The notes under the pieces were generated by a model. It ran no database searches and had not been told where the DNA came from. It saw only the letters and a program-made list of their open reading frames with translations. The translations under genes and the position numbers were made by a program. Shown in pieces: positions 24,508 to 32,704 of a DNA stretch of 57,345 bases (the stretch's first letter is position 1; each line of letters begins with the position of its first letter). This stretch comes from Candidatus Rokuibacteriota bacterium (GTDB lineage: Bacteria > Methylomirabilota > Methylomirabilia > Rokubacteriales > CSP1-6). Location of the stretch: NCBI GenBank assembly GCA_003220435.1, contig QHSL01000045.1, positions 1-57,345 of the forward strand, written 5' to 3'.

Positions 24508-25680
24508 ATGACAGCACCGCGTTGTGTGAGATGGGCAGCGTTTCTCGCCGTGGCCGGGCTCGCCTTCGTGGGATGGGGAAGCGCCCACGCGGCTGACGTC
24601 ATCAAGTTCGGGGTCTCGACACCGCTCTCCGGCCCCGCCGCCCCCTGGGGAATTCCCCACAAAAATGCGACCGAGCTCATCTTCGACGAGATCAACGCTC
24701 AGGGCGGTCTCGACGTGGGGGGCAAGAAGTACAAGCTCGAGGTCGTCGCCTACGATCACAAGTACGTGATCGCCGAGGGCGTCGCCACGGTCAACCGCCT
24801 GATCGCCAAGGATGGCGTGAAGTTCATCTCGATCCTGGGCGGTGCCGTCGTCAAAGCCAACGAAGAGGCGGTGAACGAGGGGCGCGTCCTGAATCTGCCG
24901 CTGGCGTACGCCGATGGCCTGGTGAGTCCCAGGAATCCGCTCACCTTCCACAGCTTCCCCTCGCCCCCCGAGACCACCACGTTCTGGAAGTGGATCAAGC
25001 AGAACCACCCCAACCTCAAGCGCGTCGCCACGATCTCGCCCAACGACGATACGGGCTGGTGGTCGATCAAGGTGGAGACGACCTTCATCCAGAAGCTGGG
25101 GTACGAGACCGTCGCGAAGGAGTTCTTCGAGCGCACCATGACCGACTTCAATCCGGTCCTCCTGCGCATCCTGGCCCAGAAGCCCGACATCATCAGCGTG
25201 TTGGCCTCACCGGCCGGGAGCGTCGGCCTGATCATCAAACAGGCTCGCGAGCTCGGGTTCAAGGGCCGGTTCATCCACATCGGGCAGGTCGACACCTCGG
25301 TGGTGGCGAACATCGCCGGCAAAGCCAACGTCGAGGGGATGTGGGTCCACGGCTTCGTCCAGGCCCCGCTGCCCGAGAAGGTCAAGAGCTGGCAGGCGCG
25401 CTATACCAAGAAGTACGGTGAATGGAACGCGACCAGCATCGACTTCACGAATCCGGCGTTCGCCTTCGTCGCCGCGGTAAGGAAGGCGCAGAGCGTCGAG
25501 CCGAAGAAGGTCGCCGACGCCCTTAGCATCGTCGAGTTCGACAATCTCTGGGGCAAGGCGCATTTCGGCGGAAAGGACTACTACGGCGTCGGCAACCAGA
25601 TCATCTACCCGATGCCGTTTTCCGAGGTGAAGGACGGGGTCGCGACCCTCGTCGTGCAGCTTCTCCCGCCCCACAACTGA
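24508..25680 (+). CDS. Periplasmic substrate-binding protein of the second Liv-type ABC transporter
   Basis: This 390-aa Peripla_BP_6 protein starts at ATG 24508 after GGAGGGG. The signal peptide ends near 'GWGSAHA', and the mature part begins 'ADVIKFGVSTPLSGPAAPWG'. 'VIAEGVATVNRLIAKDGVKF' and 'TISPNDDTGWWSIKV' are typical. It is the first gene of a complete operon: binding protein, LivH, LivM, LivG, LivF. The ligand is not deducible. Confidence 0.9.
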   Translation: MTAPRCVRWAAFLAVAGLAFVGWGSAHAADVIKFGVSTPLSGPAAPWGIPHKNATELIFDEINAQGGLDVGGKKYKLEVVAYDHKYVIAEGVATVNRLIAKDGVKFISILGGAVVKANEEAVNEGRVLNLPLAYADGLVSPRNPLTFHSFPSPPETTTFWKWIKQNHPNLKRVATISPNDDTGWWSIKVETTFIQKLGYETVAKEFFERTMTDFNPVLLRILAQKPDIISVLASPAGSVGLIIKQARELGFKGRFIHIGQVDTSVVANIAGKANVEGMWVHGFVQAPLPEKVKSWQARYTKKYGEWNATSIDFTNPAFAFVAAVRKAQSVEPKKVADALSIVEFDNLWGKAHFGGKDYYGVGNQIIYPMPFSEVKDGVATLVVQLLPPHN

Positions 25681-25696
25681 TGCCGCCGGGGGGCAT

Positions 25697-25717
25697 GGGG
25701 GGCCCGTCGAGGCCCCC
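25697..25717. repeat. GC hairpin repeat, first copy
   Basis: GGGGGGCCC and GGCCCCC flank GTCGA, forming a strong short hairpin 16 bp after the binding-protein stop. An almost identical copy occurs at 25784-25805. The position between the binding-protein gene and the permease genes suits an mRNA-stabilising or attenuating structure that raises binding-protein yield. Confidence 0.5.
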
Positions 25718-25783
25718 GGGAAGCCGAGCAACATCGAGGCGCGCCACGGCTCCGCCGGGGCGCGTCCGAGCGCTGGGTGGTTT

Positions 25784-25805
25784 GGGGGGCCCGTCGAGGC
25801 CCCCC
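25784..25805. repeat. GC hairpin repeat, second copy
   Basis: Same hairpin core as at 25697-25717, ending 8 nt before the livH ATG at 25814. Folding here would cover the ribosome-binding region of livH, where no clear Shine-Dalgarno is seen. Confidence 0.5.
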
Positions 25806-25813
25806 ATTTCACA

Positions 25814-26677
25814 ATGACACCAGCTCTGTTCGTCCAGAGCGCGATCATCGGGGTCTCCCTCGCCTCGATCTACATCTTGATGGCCCTCGGGCTCACGCTG
25901 ATGTTCGGCATGATGCACATCATCAACTTCGCGCACGGCGCGGTCTACATGCTGGGAGCCTTCGTCATCTATTACGTCTTCTTCCAGGGGGGCGCGCCGT
26001 ACTTCGCCGCCTTCGTCGCGTCCATGATCCTGCTCGGGATCTTCGGGTACCTCGTGGAGCGCTCGATCTATCGGCCCATCAAGGGCGGGATCGAGCCGAC
26101 GCTCGTCGCGCTGATCGCTCTCACCACCTTTCTCCAGGCGGCTGGGTATCCGGTCTTCGGTCAGCTCGACAAGCATGTGCCGCCGGTCTTTCCGGGCACC
26201 CGGAACATCCTCGGCGTCGGAATCTCGATCGAGCGCTTGATGATCATTCCGCTCGCCGGAGCCCTGGTGATCGGCCTCTATCTCTTCATCAACAAGACCC
26301 GGCTCGGCGCCGCCATGCGCGCCATCGAGCAGGACAAGGAGGCCGCGGCCCTCCAGGGCGTCAACGTGCACGTCGTCAATGGCCTCGCGTTCGCGGTCGG
26401 CTTTGCCCTCGCCGCGGCCAGTGGGGCCCTCATGGCGCCGATCTTCAAGCTCGACCCGATGATGGGCGAGCAGCCGCTGCTGAAAGCGTTCATCATCATC
26501 ATCCTCGGCGGCCTGGGCAGCATTCCCGGCGCGATCCTCGGTGGGCTCATGCTCGGGCTCATCGACTCCATCATCGCCACGGCGCTCGGCGCGGAGCCGG
26601 CGTTCCTCCTGAGCTTCGTGTTCATCATCCTGGTGCTGCTGTTCAAGCCGACCGGGCTGTTCGGCTATGCACCGTAG
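25814..26677 (+). CDS. livH: Branched-chain amino-acid type ABC transporter, permease LivH (second system)
   Basis: This 287-aa permease carries 'LMALGLTLMFGMMHIINFAHG' near the N-terminus, 'TRLGAAMRAIEQDKEAAALQG' in the cytoplasmic loop, and ends 'VLLFKPTGLFGYAP', all LivH signatures. The 133-bp gap after the binding-protein gene holds the two GC hairpins. It overlaps livM by 11 bp. Confidence 0.93.
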   Translation: MTPALFVQSAIIGVSLASIYILMALGLTLMFGMMHIINFAHGAVYMLGAFVIYYVFFQGGAPYFAAFVASMILLGIFGYLVERSIYRPIKGGIEPTLVALIALTTFLQAAGYPVFGQLDKHVPPVFPGTRNILGVGISIERLMIIPLAGALVIGLYLFINKTRLGAAMRAIEQDKEAAALQGVNVHVVNGLAFAVGFALAAASGALMAPIFKLDPMMGEQPLLKAFIIIILGGLGSIPGAILGGLMLGLIDSIIATALGAEPAFLLSFVFIILVLLFKPTGLFGYAP

Positions 26678-27638
26678 GCTCGGCGTGCTGCTCGGGCTGG
26701 TCGTTCTGGCCGTGCTCGCCCTGCTTCTGCCGCAGTTCGGCGGCGACTACTACGTGCACATCTTCGCGTTGGTCTTCACCAACGTCATTCTCGCCGCCAG
26801 CCTGCGCCCCTCGCTGACCTGCGGCCAGCTCAACATCGGACATTCGGCGTTCATGTCGATCGGGGCCTACACCTCGGCCTTGCTCGCGAAGAATCTCGCG
26901 GTGCCGTTCGAGATCTCGCTGCTGGGCGGGGCCCTCCTGGCCACGGCGGTCGGCTGGGCCATCGGCTATCCGTCGCTCAGGCTGCGCGGGGTCTACTTCG
27001 CGATGGTGACGGTGGCCTTCGTGGAGGTGATCCGCCTCATCGCCCAGCTCTGGGTGCCGCTCACCCGGGGCATGAGCGGGTTGAGCGGCATTCCCAAGCC
27101 GAGCGTCCTCGGGATGACGCTGAGCACGCGCACCGGTCAGTACTATCTCGCGCTCGTGCTGATGCTGGCGACCCTGCTCGTGCTGTGGAAGCTCGAGCAC
27201 AGCCGGCTCGGCCTCATCTGGAGAAGCATCGGAATGGCCGACCACCTGGCCCAATCGCTCGGCGTCAACATCGCCCGCCACAAGCTGCTGGCCTTCATGC
27301 TCGGCTGCTTTTTTGCCGGGATCGCCGGCGGGTTCTACGCGCACTTCATTCGGTTCCTGTTCCCGCCAGAGTTCGGGTTCCTGATGGCGACCAATATCCT
27401 GGTCTATAACTACGTGGGCGGACGGGGGCACTTCGTGGGTCCGATCGTTGGGGCCGTCTTCCTGTCGTTGCTGTCCGAGCCCTTCCGGGGGAGTCCGTAC
27501 GAGACGATCTTCTTTTCGATCGCCATGCTGCTGACGATCCTGTTCCTCCCGGGCGGCCTCATCACGCTGCCCCGCAAGCTGGCCGAGCTCAGGTGGTGGC
27601 GGACGGCCTCGGCACCCACTCCGAGCCCGGCGGCCTGA
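26667..27638 (+). CDS. livM: Branched-chain amino-acid type ABC transporter, permease LivM (second system)
   Basis: This 323-aa polytopic protein begins with a helix directly at the N-terminus. LivM signatures include 'CGQLNIGHSAFMSIGAYTSA', 'SLRLRGVYFAMVTVAFVEVI' and 'TNILVYNYVGGRGHFVGPIV'. The ATG at 26667 lies inside livH, so the two are translationally coupled. Confidence 0.92.
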   Translation: MHRRLGVLLGLVVLAVLALLLPQFGGDYYVHIFALVFTNVILAASLRPSLTCGQLNIGHSAFMSIGAYTSALLAKNLAVPFEISLLGGALLATAVGWAIGYPSLRLRGVYFAMVTVAFVEVIRLIAQLWVPLTRGMSGLSGIPKPSVLGMTLSTRTGQYYLALVLMLATLLVLWKLEHSRLGLIWRSIGMADHLAQSLGVNIARHKLLAFMLGCFFAGIAGGFYAHFIRFLFPPEFGFLMATNILVYNYVGGRGHFVGPIVGAVFLSLLSEPFRGSPYETIFFSIAMLLTILFLPGGLITLPRKLAELRWWRTASAPTPSPAA

Positions 27639-27641
27639 CCG

Positions 27642-28403
27642 GTGTCCCTCCTCGAAGCGAGGAATCTCACCCGGCTCTTCGGCGGACTCGCGGCGGTCAA
27701 TCATGTCGATCTCAGCGTCGACGAGGGCGAGATCGTCGGCCTGATCGGGCCGAACGGAGCCGGCAAAACGACCTGCTTCAACCTCCTGAGCGGCTTCCTG
27801 CGACCCACCCTGGGCTCGATCGTCCTGGCCGGCGAAGACATCACCGGCCTGCGGCCGCATCAGATCGCCTCCCGGGGCCTGATTCGCACGTTTCAGCTCA
27901 CCACGCTCTTCCAGGAGATGACGGCGCTCGAGAACGTCCTGCTCGGCCTGCATCTGCACAGCGACAAGGGCCCGCGGCGGGTGCTGTTCGGCCGGAGGGC
28001 CTTTCCGGCCGACGAGATCGCTCGCGGCCGTGAGGTGCTCGAATTCACCGGGTTGGTGTCGCACGCCGACCAGCTGACCCGGAACTTGCCGCACGGACAT
28101 CAGCGCGTCCTCGGCATCGCGATGGCCCTGGCGGCTCGCCCGCGACTCTTGATGCTGGACGAGCCCGTCACCGGCATGAACCTCGATGAGAGTGGCCGCG
28201 TGATGGAGCTGGTGAAGACGATCCGAGGCCGCGGCACGACGATTCTCCTCGTCGAGCACAACATGCGGGCGGTGATGGGCACCTGCGAGCGCATCGTCGT
28301 CCTGAACTTCGGCCAGAAGCTCGCCGAGGGCACGCCGGCGGAAGTGAGCACCAGCCCCGACGTGATCCAGGCCTATCTCGGCACTGGTGTGAACCATGCT
28401 TGA
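27642..28403 (+). CDS. livG: Branched-chain amino-acid type ABC transporter, ATPase LivG (second system)
   Basis: This 253-aa ATPase has a GTG start at 27642. It has Walker A GPNGAGKTT (about 37-45), the LivG-type 'RTFQLTTLFQEMTALENV', a degenerate signature 'LPHGHQRVLGIAMAL' and Walker B LLMLDEP. The overlap with livF is 8 bp. Confidence 0.92.
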   Translation: MSLLEARNLTRLFGGLAAVNHVDLSVDEGEIVGLIGPNGAGKTTCFNLLSGFLRPTLGSIVLAGEDITGLRPHQIASRGLIRTFQLTTLFQEMTALENVLLGLHLHSDKGPRRVLFGRRAFPADEIARGREVLEFTGLVSHADQLTRNLPHGHQRVLGIAMALAARPRLLMLDEPVTGMNLDESGRVMELVKTIRGRGTTILLVEHNMRAVMGTCERIVVLNFGQKLAEGTPAEVSTSPDVIQAYLGTGVNHA

Positions 28404-29097
28404 GGTCGAGAATCTGTGGGTTCGCTACGGAACCGTGGAAGCGGTGAAGGGCGTGTCCTTCACCGTCTCCGCGGGCTCGATCGTCAGCCTGATCGGGGCC
28501 AACGGGGCCGGCAAGACGACGAGCCTGCGGGCGCTGACGGGCCTCGTGCAGCCCGGCGCCGGCGAGCTACGCTTCGAGTCGACCTCGCTGGTCGGGCTCG
28601 CCCCGCACCAGATCGTGAGCCTCGGCATCGCGCACGTGCCCGAGGGCCGGCGTCTGTTCCCGAAGATGACGGTGCTGGAAAACCTCACGATGGGCGCGTA
28701 TCTGCGACCCCGGATCGACGTGGCGTCCACGCTGACGATGATCTACGAGCACTTTCCCATTCTCAAGGAGCGCGGGCGCCAGCGCGCCGGCTCGCTGAGC
28801 GGTGGCGAGCAACAAATGCTGGCTATCGCCCGGGCCCTCATGAGCCGCCCGAAGCTGCTCTTGCTGGACGAGCCCTCCATGGGCCTCTCGCCCATCATGA
28901 CGGCCGAGGTCGGCAAGGTCATCCGGCAGATCAATTCGCTCCGCGTCTCCATCATCCTGGTCGAGCAGAACGCGATGCTGGCTCTGACGCTGGCCCAGTA
29001 CGGCTACGTGCTGCAGACGGGCCAGGTGGTCATGCAGGGCAAAGCCGAGGACCTCTTGCGCGACGAGGGCGTGAAGAAGGCGTACCTGGGGCTCTGA
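28396..29097 (+). CDS. livF: Branched-chain amino-acid type ABC transporter, ATPase LivF (second system)
   Basis: This 233-aa ATPase has Walker A GANGAGKTT (about 34-42), 'LFPKMTVLENLTMGAYLR', the signature LSGGEQQ and Walker B LLLLDEPSMGLSP. It is the last gene of the second Liv operon. Confidence 0.93.
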   Translation: MLEVENLWVRYGTVEAVKGVSFTVSAGSIVSLIGANGAGKTTSLRALTGLVQPGAGELRFESTSLVGLAPHQIVSLGIAHVPEGRRLFPKMTVLENLTMGAYLRPRIDVASTLTMIYEHFPILKERGRQRAGSLSGGEQQMLAIARALMSRPKLLLLDEPSMGLSPIMTAEVGKVIRQINSLRVSIILVEQNAMLALTLAQYGYVLQTGQVVMQGKAEDLLRDEGVKKAYLGL

Positions 29098-29393
29098 CCG
29101 CGATCAGCGCTCCGGGAGCTCGCCGGCGTCGCGGGCAATCCACATCTTCACCGCTGTCCACATTGTGAAAATGTGACGGGCCGGCGCAGTCTGGGCGAGC
29201 CCGCGGCCGCGGCGCCCGCGGTTGTCGCGGTGTCGGCGGCCGCTCGACGCTGATTTTCGCGGAACCAGCGGCCCGCAGCGCTCGCCGGCACCGCGAAGCC
29301 GCTCAGGATGCGGTCGAACGCGTTGTTGACGCCGCCGCCTTTGGCCCCCACAGTCAGCACGGTTCACGAACCCTTCCTGCAGGGGGGCGGAAG
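29098..29393. other. Intergenic region between livF and the DksA-like gene
   Basis: No gene is supported in these 296 bp. A 70-codon minus-strand frame (29148-29360) begins at a GTG and is Ala/Arg-rich, with no recognised domain. The last bases (GGGGGG near 29383) serve as the ribosome-binding site of the DksA-like gene. No clear terminator with a U-tract is seen. Confidence 0.4.
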
Positions 29394-29828
29394 ATGCGGG
29401 ATCAGACCACCGAGGGATTGCTACGCCGTGAGCTCGATCTGATTCTCGTCCGCCTCGAGCAGCGTGGCCGGGCGGCCCTGATCGAGGCACGCTCGGAAGG
29501 CACTCGACTCGTCGGGGATATGTTCGCGGACGCTCAAGTCGTCGCAGCGCGGGCCCTCGACGGGCTGAGCTATGAGCGCTTGTCTCGACGTGCCAAGGTG
29601 CTGACGAACGCGCTGGAGCGTCTGCGCGACGGGAGCTACGGGATCTGCGAAGAGTGCGGCAGCACCATCCCCCAGGTGCGGCGGCGCGCCTTACCCGGCG
29701 TCACGACATGCGTGCAATGCCAGGAGCGCGGAGAGAGTCTCCCCCCTCGATCCCATACCACCGAATGGCTCACACGTCGCCCGCGGAGTCGACCCAAGGG
29801 CGGTCGGGGTGATCAAGCGAGAAATTGA
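29394..29828 (+). CDS. TraR/DksA-type zinc-finger protein
   Basis: This 144-aa protein is an N-terminal coiled-coil hairpin (about 8-80, 'LLRRELDLILVRLEQRGRAA', 'ERLSRRAKVLTNALERLRDG'), followed by a C4 zinc finger Cys85-x2-Cys88...Cys106-x2-Cys109 ('GICEECGSTIPQVRRRALPG'), the DksA signature. Such proteins bind in the RNA polymerase secondary channel and modulate transcription with ppGpp. The coiled-coil tip Asp-x-x-Asp-Ala pattern of DksA is not obvious, so the effect on polymerase is uncertain. A basic C-terminal tail of about 30 residues is extra. Confidence 0.85.
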   Translation: MRDQTTEGLLRRELDLILVRLEQRGRAALIEARSEGTRLVGDMFADAQVVAARALDGLSYERLSRRAKVLTNALERLRDGSYGICEECGSTIPQVRRRALPGVTTCVQCQERGESLPPRSHTTEWLTRRPRSRPKGGRGDQARN

Positions 29829-29856
29829 TCGAGGGCAGTGGTAGCGTAGCGGCACG

Positions 29857-31824
29857 ATGGCCGCCGAGCTCCGCTCGCTGTTCTCACCGATCCAGGTCGG
29901 CCGGCTCACCCTCAAGAATCGGATCTACTCCTCGGGCCACGCCGAGGCCATGGCCGAGGCGGGCCGGCCCGGCGAGCGGCTCTTGCGGTACCACGAAGCC
30001 AAGGCGCGCGGCGGCTGTGCGCTCACGATCTTCGGCGGCTCCTCGAGCGTGCACCCCTCGTCGCCGGCCGCCGCGTGGAAGCAGATCGCCAATCACGACG
30101 ACTCCATCATCCCGGCGTACCGGGCGATCGCCGACGCCGTGCACCGCCACGGCTGTCTCGTGCTGACCCAGCTCACGCACCTCGGCCGGCGGGCCCAGGC
30201 CGATGGCGACGAGACGAGCGTCCTCCTGGCGCCGTCGCAGATCCCCGAGCGGGTTCATCGCGACGTCCCGCACGAGCTGGAAGGCGAGCAGATTGGCGAG
30301 CTCGTGCGCGCCTTCGGCGAGGCGGCGCGCCGCTCTCGGGACGGCGGCCTCGACGGGATCGAGATCTCGATGGCGCACAACCACTTGATCGACCAGTTCT
30401 GGTCACCCCTGTCTAACCAGCGGCTCGACGACTACGGTGGGAGCCTGGGGAACCGGATGCGCTTCGCCACGGAAGTGCTGAGCGAGATCCGGCGTCGGGT
30501 CGGGGGTGACTTCGTCGTGGGCGCCCGCATCTCGGGGGACGAGTTCACGCGGGGCGGCCTGACGGCGGCCGACATGGCGGAGATCGCGCGGCGTCTCGCC
30601 ACGTCCGGCCTGATCGACTTCCTGTCGATCATCGGAGGCGGCGCCCACACGTACGAGCTCCAGGCCGCGGCCGTGCCGAACATGAGCTATGCCAGGGGCG
30701 TCTACGTGCCGCTGGCGGCCGCCATCAAGCAAGCCGCGCCGCGGATGCCGATCTTTCACGCGAGCCGCATCGTCGATCCGGTCCACGCCGACCGCGCCGT
30801 GGCGGCCGGGCACCTCGACGTGGTCGGCATGACCCGCGCGCTGATCGCCGACCCCGATCTTCCGCGGAAGGCGCGCGAGGGCCGATTCGACGACATCCGC
30901 ACGTGCGTGGGGGCGAACGAGGGGTGCATCGATCGGATCTATCAAGGGAAGCCGGTCACGTGCGTCCAGAACCCGGCCACCGGGCGCGAGGGTGAGCTGG
31001 CTGACGTCCGCGTGGCGACGAAGCCCAAGAGGGTCGTGGTGGTCGGCGGCGGCGTCGCTGGGCTGGAGGCGGCCCGGATGGCGGCGATCCGCGGCCATCG
31101 CGTCATGCTGTTCGAAAGGGCGGCCGAGCTGGGAGGACAGGTGTTGCTCGCGGCCCGTGCGCCTGCCCGCGCCGAGTACGCGGGCATCATCCGCTTTCTC
31201 GTCGCCCAGGTCGAGAAGCTCGGGGTGAGTATCCGGCTCGGAGTCGAGGCCACGGCGGCCGCGGTATTGGACGAGCGCCCCGAGGCCGTCATCGTCGCGA
31301 CCGGGTCGCAGCCTTACATCCCGCCCTTGCCGGGCTGCGACGGCAAGCATGTCGTGACGGACCGCGACGTGCTTGCCGGCGAAGCGACGGTGGGCGCCAA
31401 CGTGGTCGTGGTCGACGACGTGCACACGCAGGCCGCGCTCTCGACGGCCGAGCTGCTCCTCGAACAGGGGAAGCGTGTCGAAGTGATCTCGCCGCTCTTC
31501 TACGTGGGCCAGGACATCGGAGTCACCTCCATCGCACCGCTCTACGCACGGCTTCACACCCGGGGCATCGTCCTCACCCCGGGCACGGAGCTCCGCGCCG
31601 TCGAGGGCTCGACCGTGGTCGTCGCGAACGTCCATTCAGGCGTCGAGCGGCGCGTCGAGTCCGTCGACACGGTCGTGCTGGCGGCCGGGAGCCGCTCGAC
31701 GGACGGCCTCTACCGCGCGCTCAAAGGCCGGGTCCCCGAGCTCTACGCGGCGGGCGACTGCGTCGCTCCGCGCGGCGTCCACCAGGCGATCCTCGACGGC
31801 ACGCGCGTGGCGCGGGCGATCTGA
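29857..31824 (+). CDS. OYE-type NADH:flavin oxidoreductase with FAD/NAD domain (dienoyl-CoA reductase/TMADH-like)
   Basis: This 655-aa protein has an N-terminal FMN-binding TIM barrel (1-about 345; 'LFSPIQVGRLTLKNRIYSSG', 'DGIEISMAHNHLIDQFWSPL'), an FeS motif, and a C-terminal FAD/NAD(P)-binding part ('RVVVVGGGVAGLEAARMAA'). Relatives are 2,4-dienoyl-CoA reductase, trimethylamine dehydrogenase and xenobiotic reductases. In the FeS motif Cys350, Cys357 and Cys369 are present, but the position of the second cysteine is Ala353 (CVGANEGC). The cluster would then have an unusual ligand or be absent. It precedes a crotonase gene, which fits acyl-CoA catabolism. Confidence 0.87.
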   Translation: MAAELRSLFSPIQVGRLTLKNRIYSSGHAEAMAEAGRPGERLLRYHEAKARGGCALTIFGGSSSVHPSSPAAAWKQIANHDDSIIPAYRAIADAVHRHGCLVLTQLTHLGRRAQADGDETSVLLAPSQIPERVHRDVPHELEGEQIGELVRAFGEAARRSRDGGLDGIEISMAHNHLIDQFWSPLSNQRLDDYGGSLGNRMRFATEVLSEIRRRVGGDFVVGARISGDEFTRGGLTAADMAEIARRLATSGLIDFLSIIGGGAHTYELQAAAVPNMSYARGVYVPLAAAIKQAAPRMPIFHASRIVDPVHADRAVAAGHLDVVGMTRALIADPDLPRKAREGRFDDIRTCVGANEGCIDRIYQGKPVTCVQNPATGREGELADVRVATKPKRVVVVGGGVAGLEAARMAAIRGHRVMLFERAAELGGQVLLAARAPARAEYAGIIRFLVAQVEKLGVSIRLGVEATAAAVLDERPEAVIVATGSQPYIPPLPGCDGKHVVTDRDVLAGEATVGANVVVVDDVHTQAALSTAELLLEQGKRVEVISPLFYVGQDIGVTSIAPLYARLHTRGIVLTPGTELRAVEGSTVVVANVHSGVERRVESVDTVVLAAGSRSTDGLYRALKGRVPELYAAGDCVAPRGVHQAILDGTRVARAI

Positions 31825-31827
31825 CGT

Positions 31828-31877
31828 GGCGCGCGCCGCACGCCGTCGCGGGGCTGGGGCCCCGCCGGCCGAGGCGC
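31828..31877 (+). repeat. 50-bp leader element, copy B (upstream of the crotonase gene)
   Basis: Same element as copies A and C (3 of 50 differences from C), ending 26 nt before the TTG start of the crotonase gene. The hairpin GCGGGGC-TGGG-GCCCCGC is complete. The strand given is that of the downstream gene. Confidence 0.75.
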
Positions 31878-31903
31878 GGCGACAAATCTGAAGGGAGGTC
31901 GAG

Positions 31904-32689
31904 TTGAGCGCATTCGACGAATACGCGAACAGGTACAAGTCCGCCCGGATGGAGCGCAGAAACGGAGTGCTCCAGGTAACTCTGCACACCGACGGCCAGT
32001 CGCTCCGCTGGGGGTTCCTGCCGCACGGCGAGCTCCCGGAAGCGTTCCACGATATCGGCGCCGACCGCGAGAACCGTGTGGTCATCCTGACCGGGACGGG
32101 CCACGAGTTCTCGGGCCCGCGCGCGACCCCCGGGACCTCCTCCTTTCCGGCGCGCCCGTCGATCGAGCGGATCGATCGCATCCACTGGGAGGGCCGCCAT
32201 CTCTTGATGAACCTCCTGAGCATCGAGGTTCCGATGATCAGCGCGATCAACGGGCCGGCGTGGCGGCACTCCGAGATTCCTTTGTTGTGCGACATCGTCC
32301 TCGCCGCCGAGACCGCACAGTTTCAGGATTCCGCCCATTTCGCGTCCGAGGTCGTGCCGGGCGACGGCATGCACATCGTTTACCCGCTCCTTCTGGGAAT
32401 GAACCGAGGCCGCTATTTCCTGATGACCGGGCAAACACTCGACGCGGCCGCGGCGTTACGGCTCGGACTCGTCGCCGAAGTGCTCCCCGGCGACAAGCTC
32501 CTGGCGCGGGCCTGGGAGCTGGCGGAGGATCTGGTCCGCAGGCCGACCTTGCTGCTCCGCTATACGCGGCTTCTCTTCACCGAGTATCTGCGCCGGCAGA
32601 TGCACGACCTCCTCGGCTACGGGCTCGCCATGGAGAGCCTGGCGCTCTTCGAAAAACCGGAGGCGCCCACCGGACCCGAGCGGAGGTGA
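31904..32689 (+). CDS. Enoyl-CoA hydratase/isomerase family (crotonase) protein
   Basis: This 261-aa protein starts with TTG 31904, 5 nt after GGGAGG, and no better start is in frame. The crotonase fold is seen in 'RVVILTGTGHEFSGP', 'LLSIEVPMISAINGPAWRHS', 'CDIVLAAETAQFQDSAHF' and 'EVVPGDGMHIVYPLLLGMNR'. The usual oxyanion-hole Gly-Gly of hydratases is altered, and the 'GDGMHIVYPLLLG' stretch recalls 6-oxocamphor-hydrolase-like crotonases, so beta-diketone hydrolysis is a possible role besides hydration. Its leader holds copy B of the 50-bp element. Confidence 0.82.
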   Translation: MSAFDEYANRYKSARMERRNGVLQVTLHTDGQSLRWGFLPHGELPEAFHDIGADRENRVVILTGTGHEFSGPRATPGTSSFPARPSIERIDRIHWEGRHLLMNLLSIEVPMISAINGPAWRHSEIPLLCDIVLAAETAQFQDSAHFASEVVPGDGMHIVYPLLLGMNRGRYFLMTGQTLDAAAALRLGLVAEVLPGDKLLARAWELAEDLVRRPTLLLRYTRLLFTEYLRRQMHDLLGYGLAMESLALFEKPEAPTGPERR

Positions 32690-32704
32690 TGGTGTCTCGT
32701 CGGC

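Noticed and set aside
29148-29360. 70-codon minus-strand frame between livF and the DksA-like gene
   Set aside because: Ala/Arg-rich, GTG start, no domain. Chance open frames of this length are common at this GC content.
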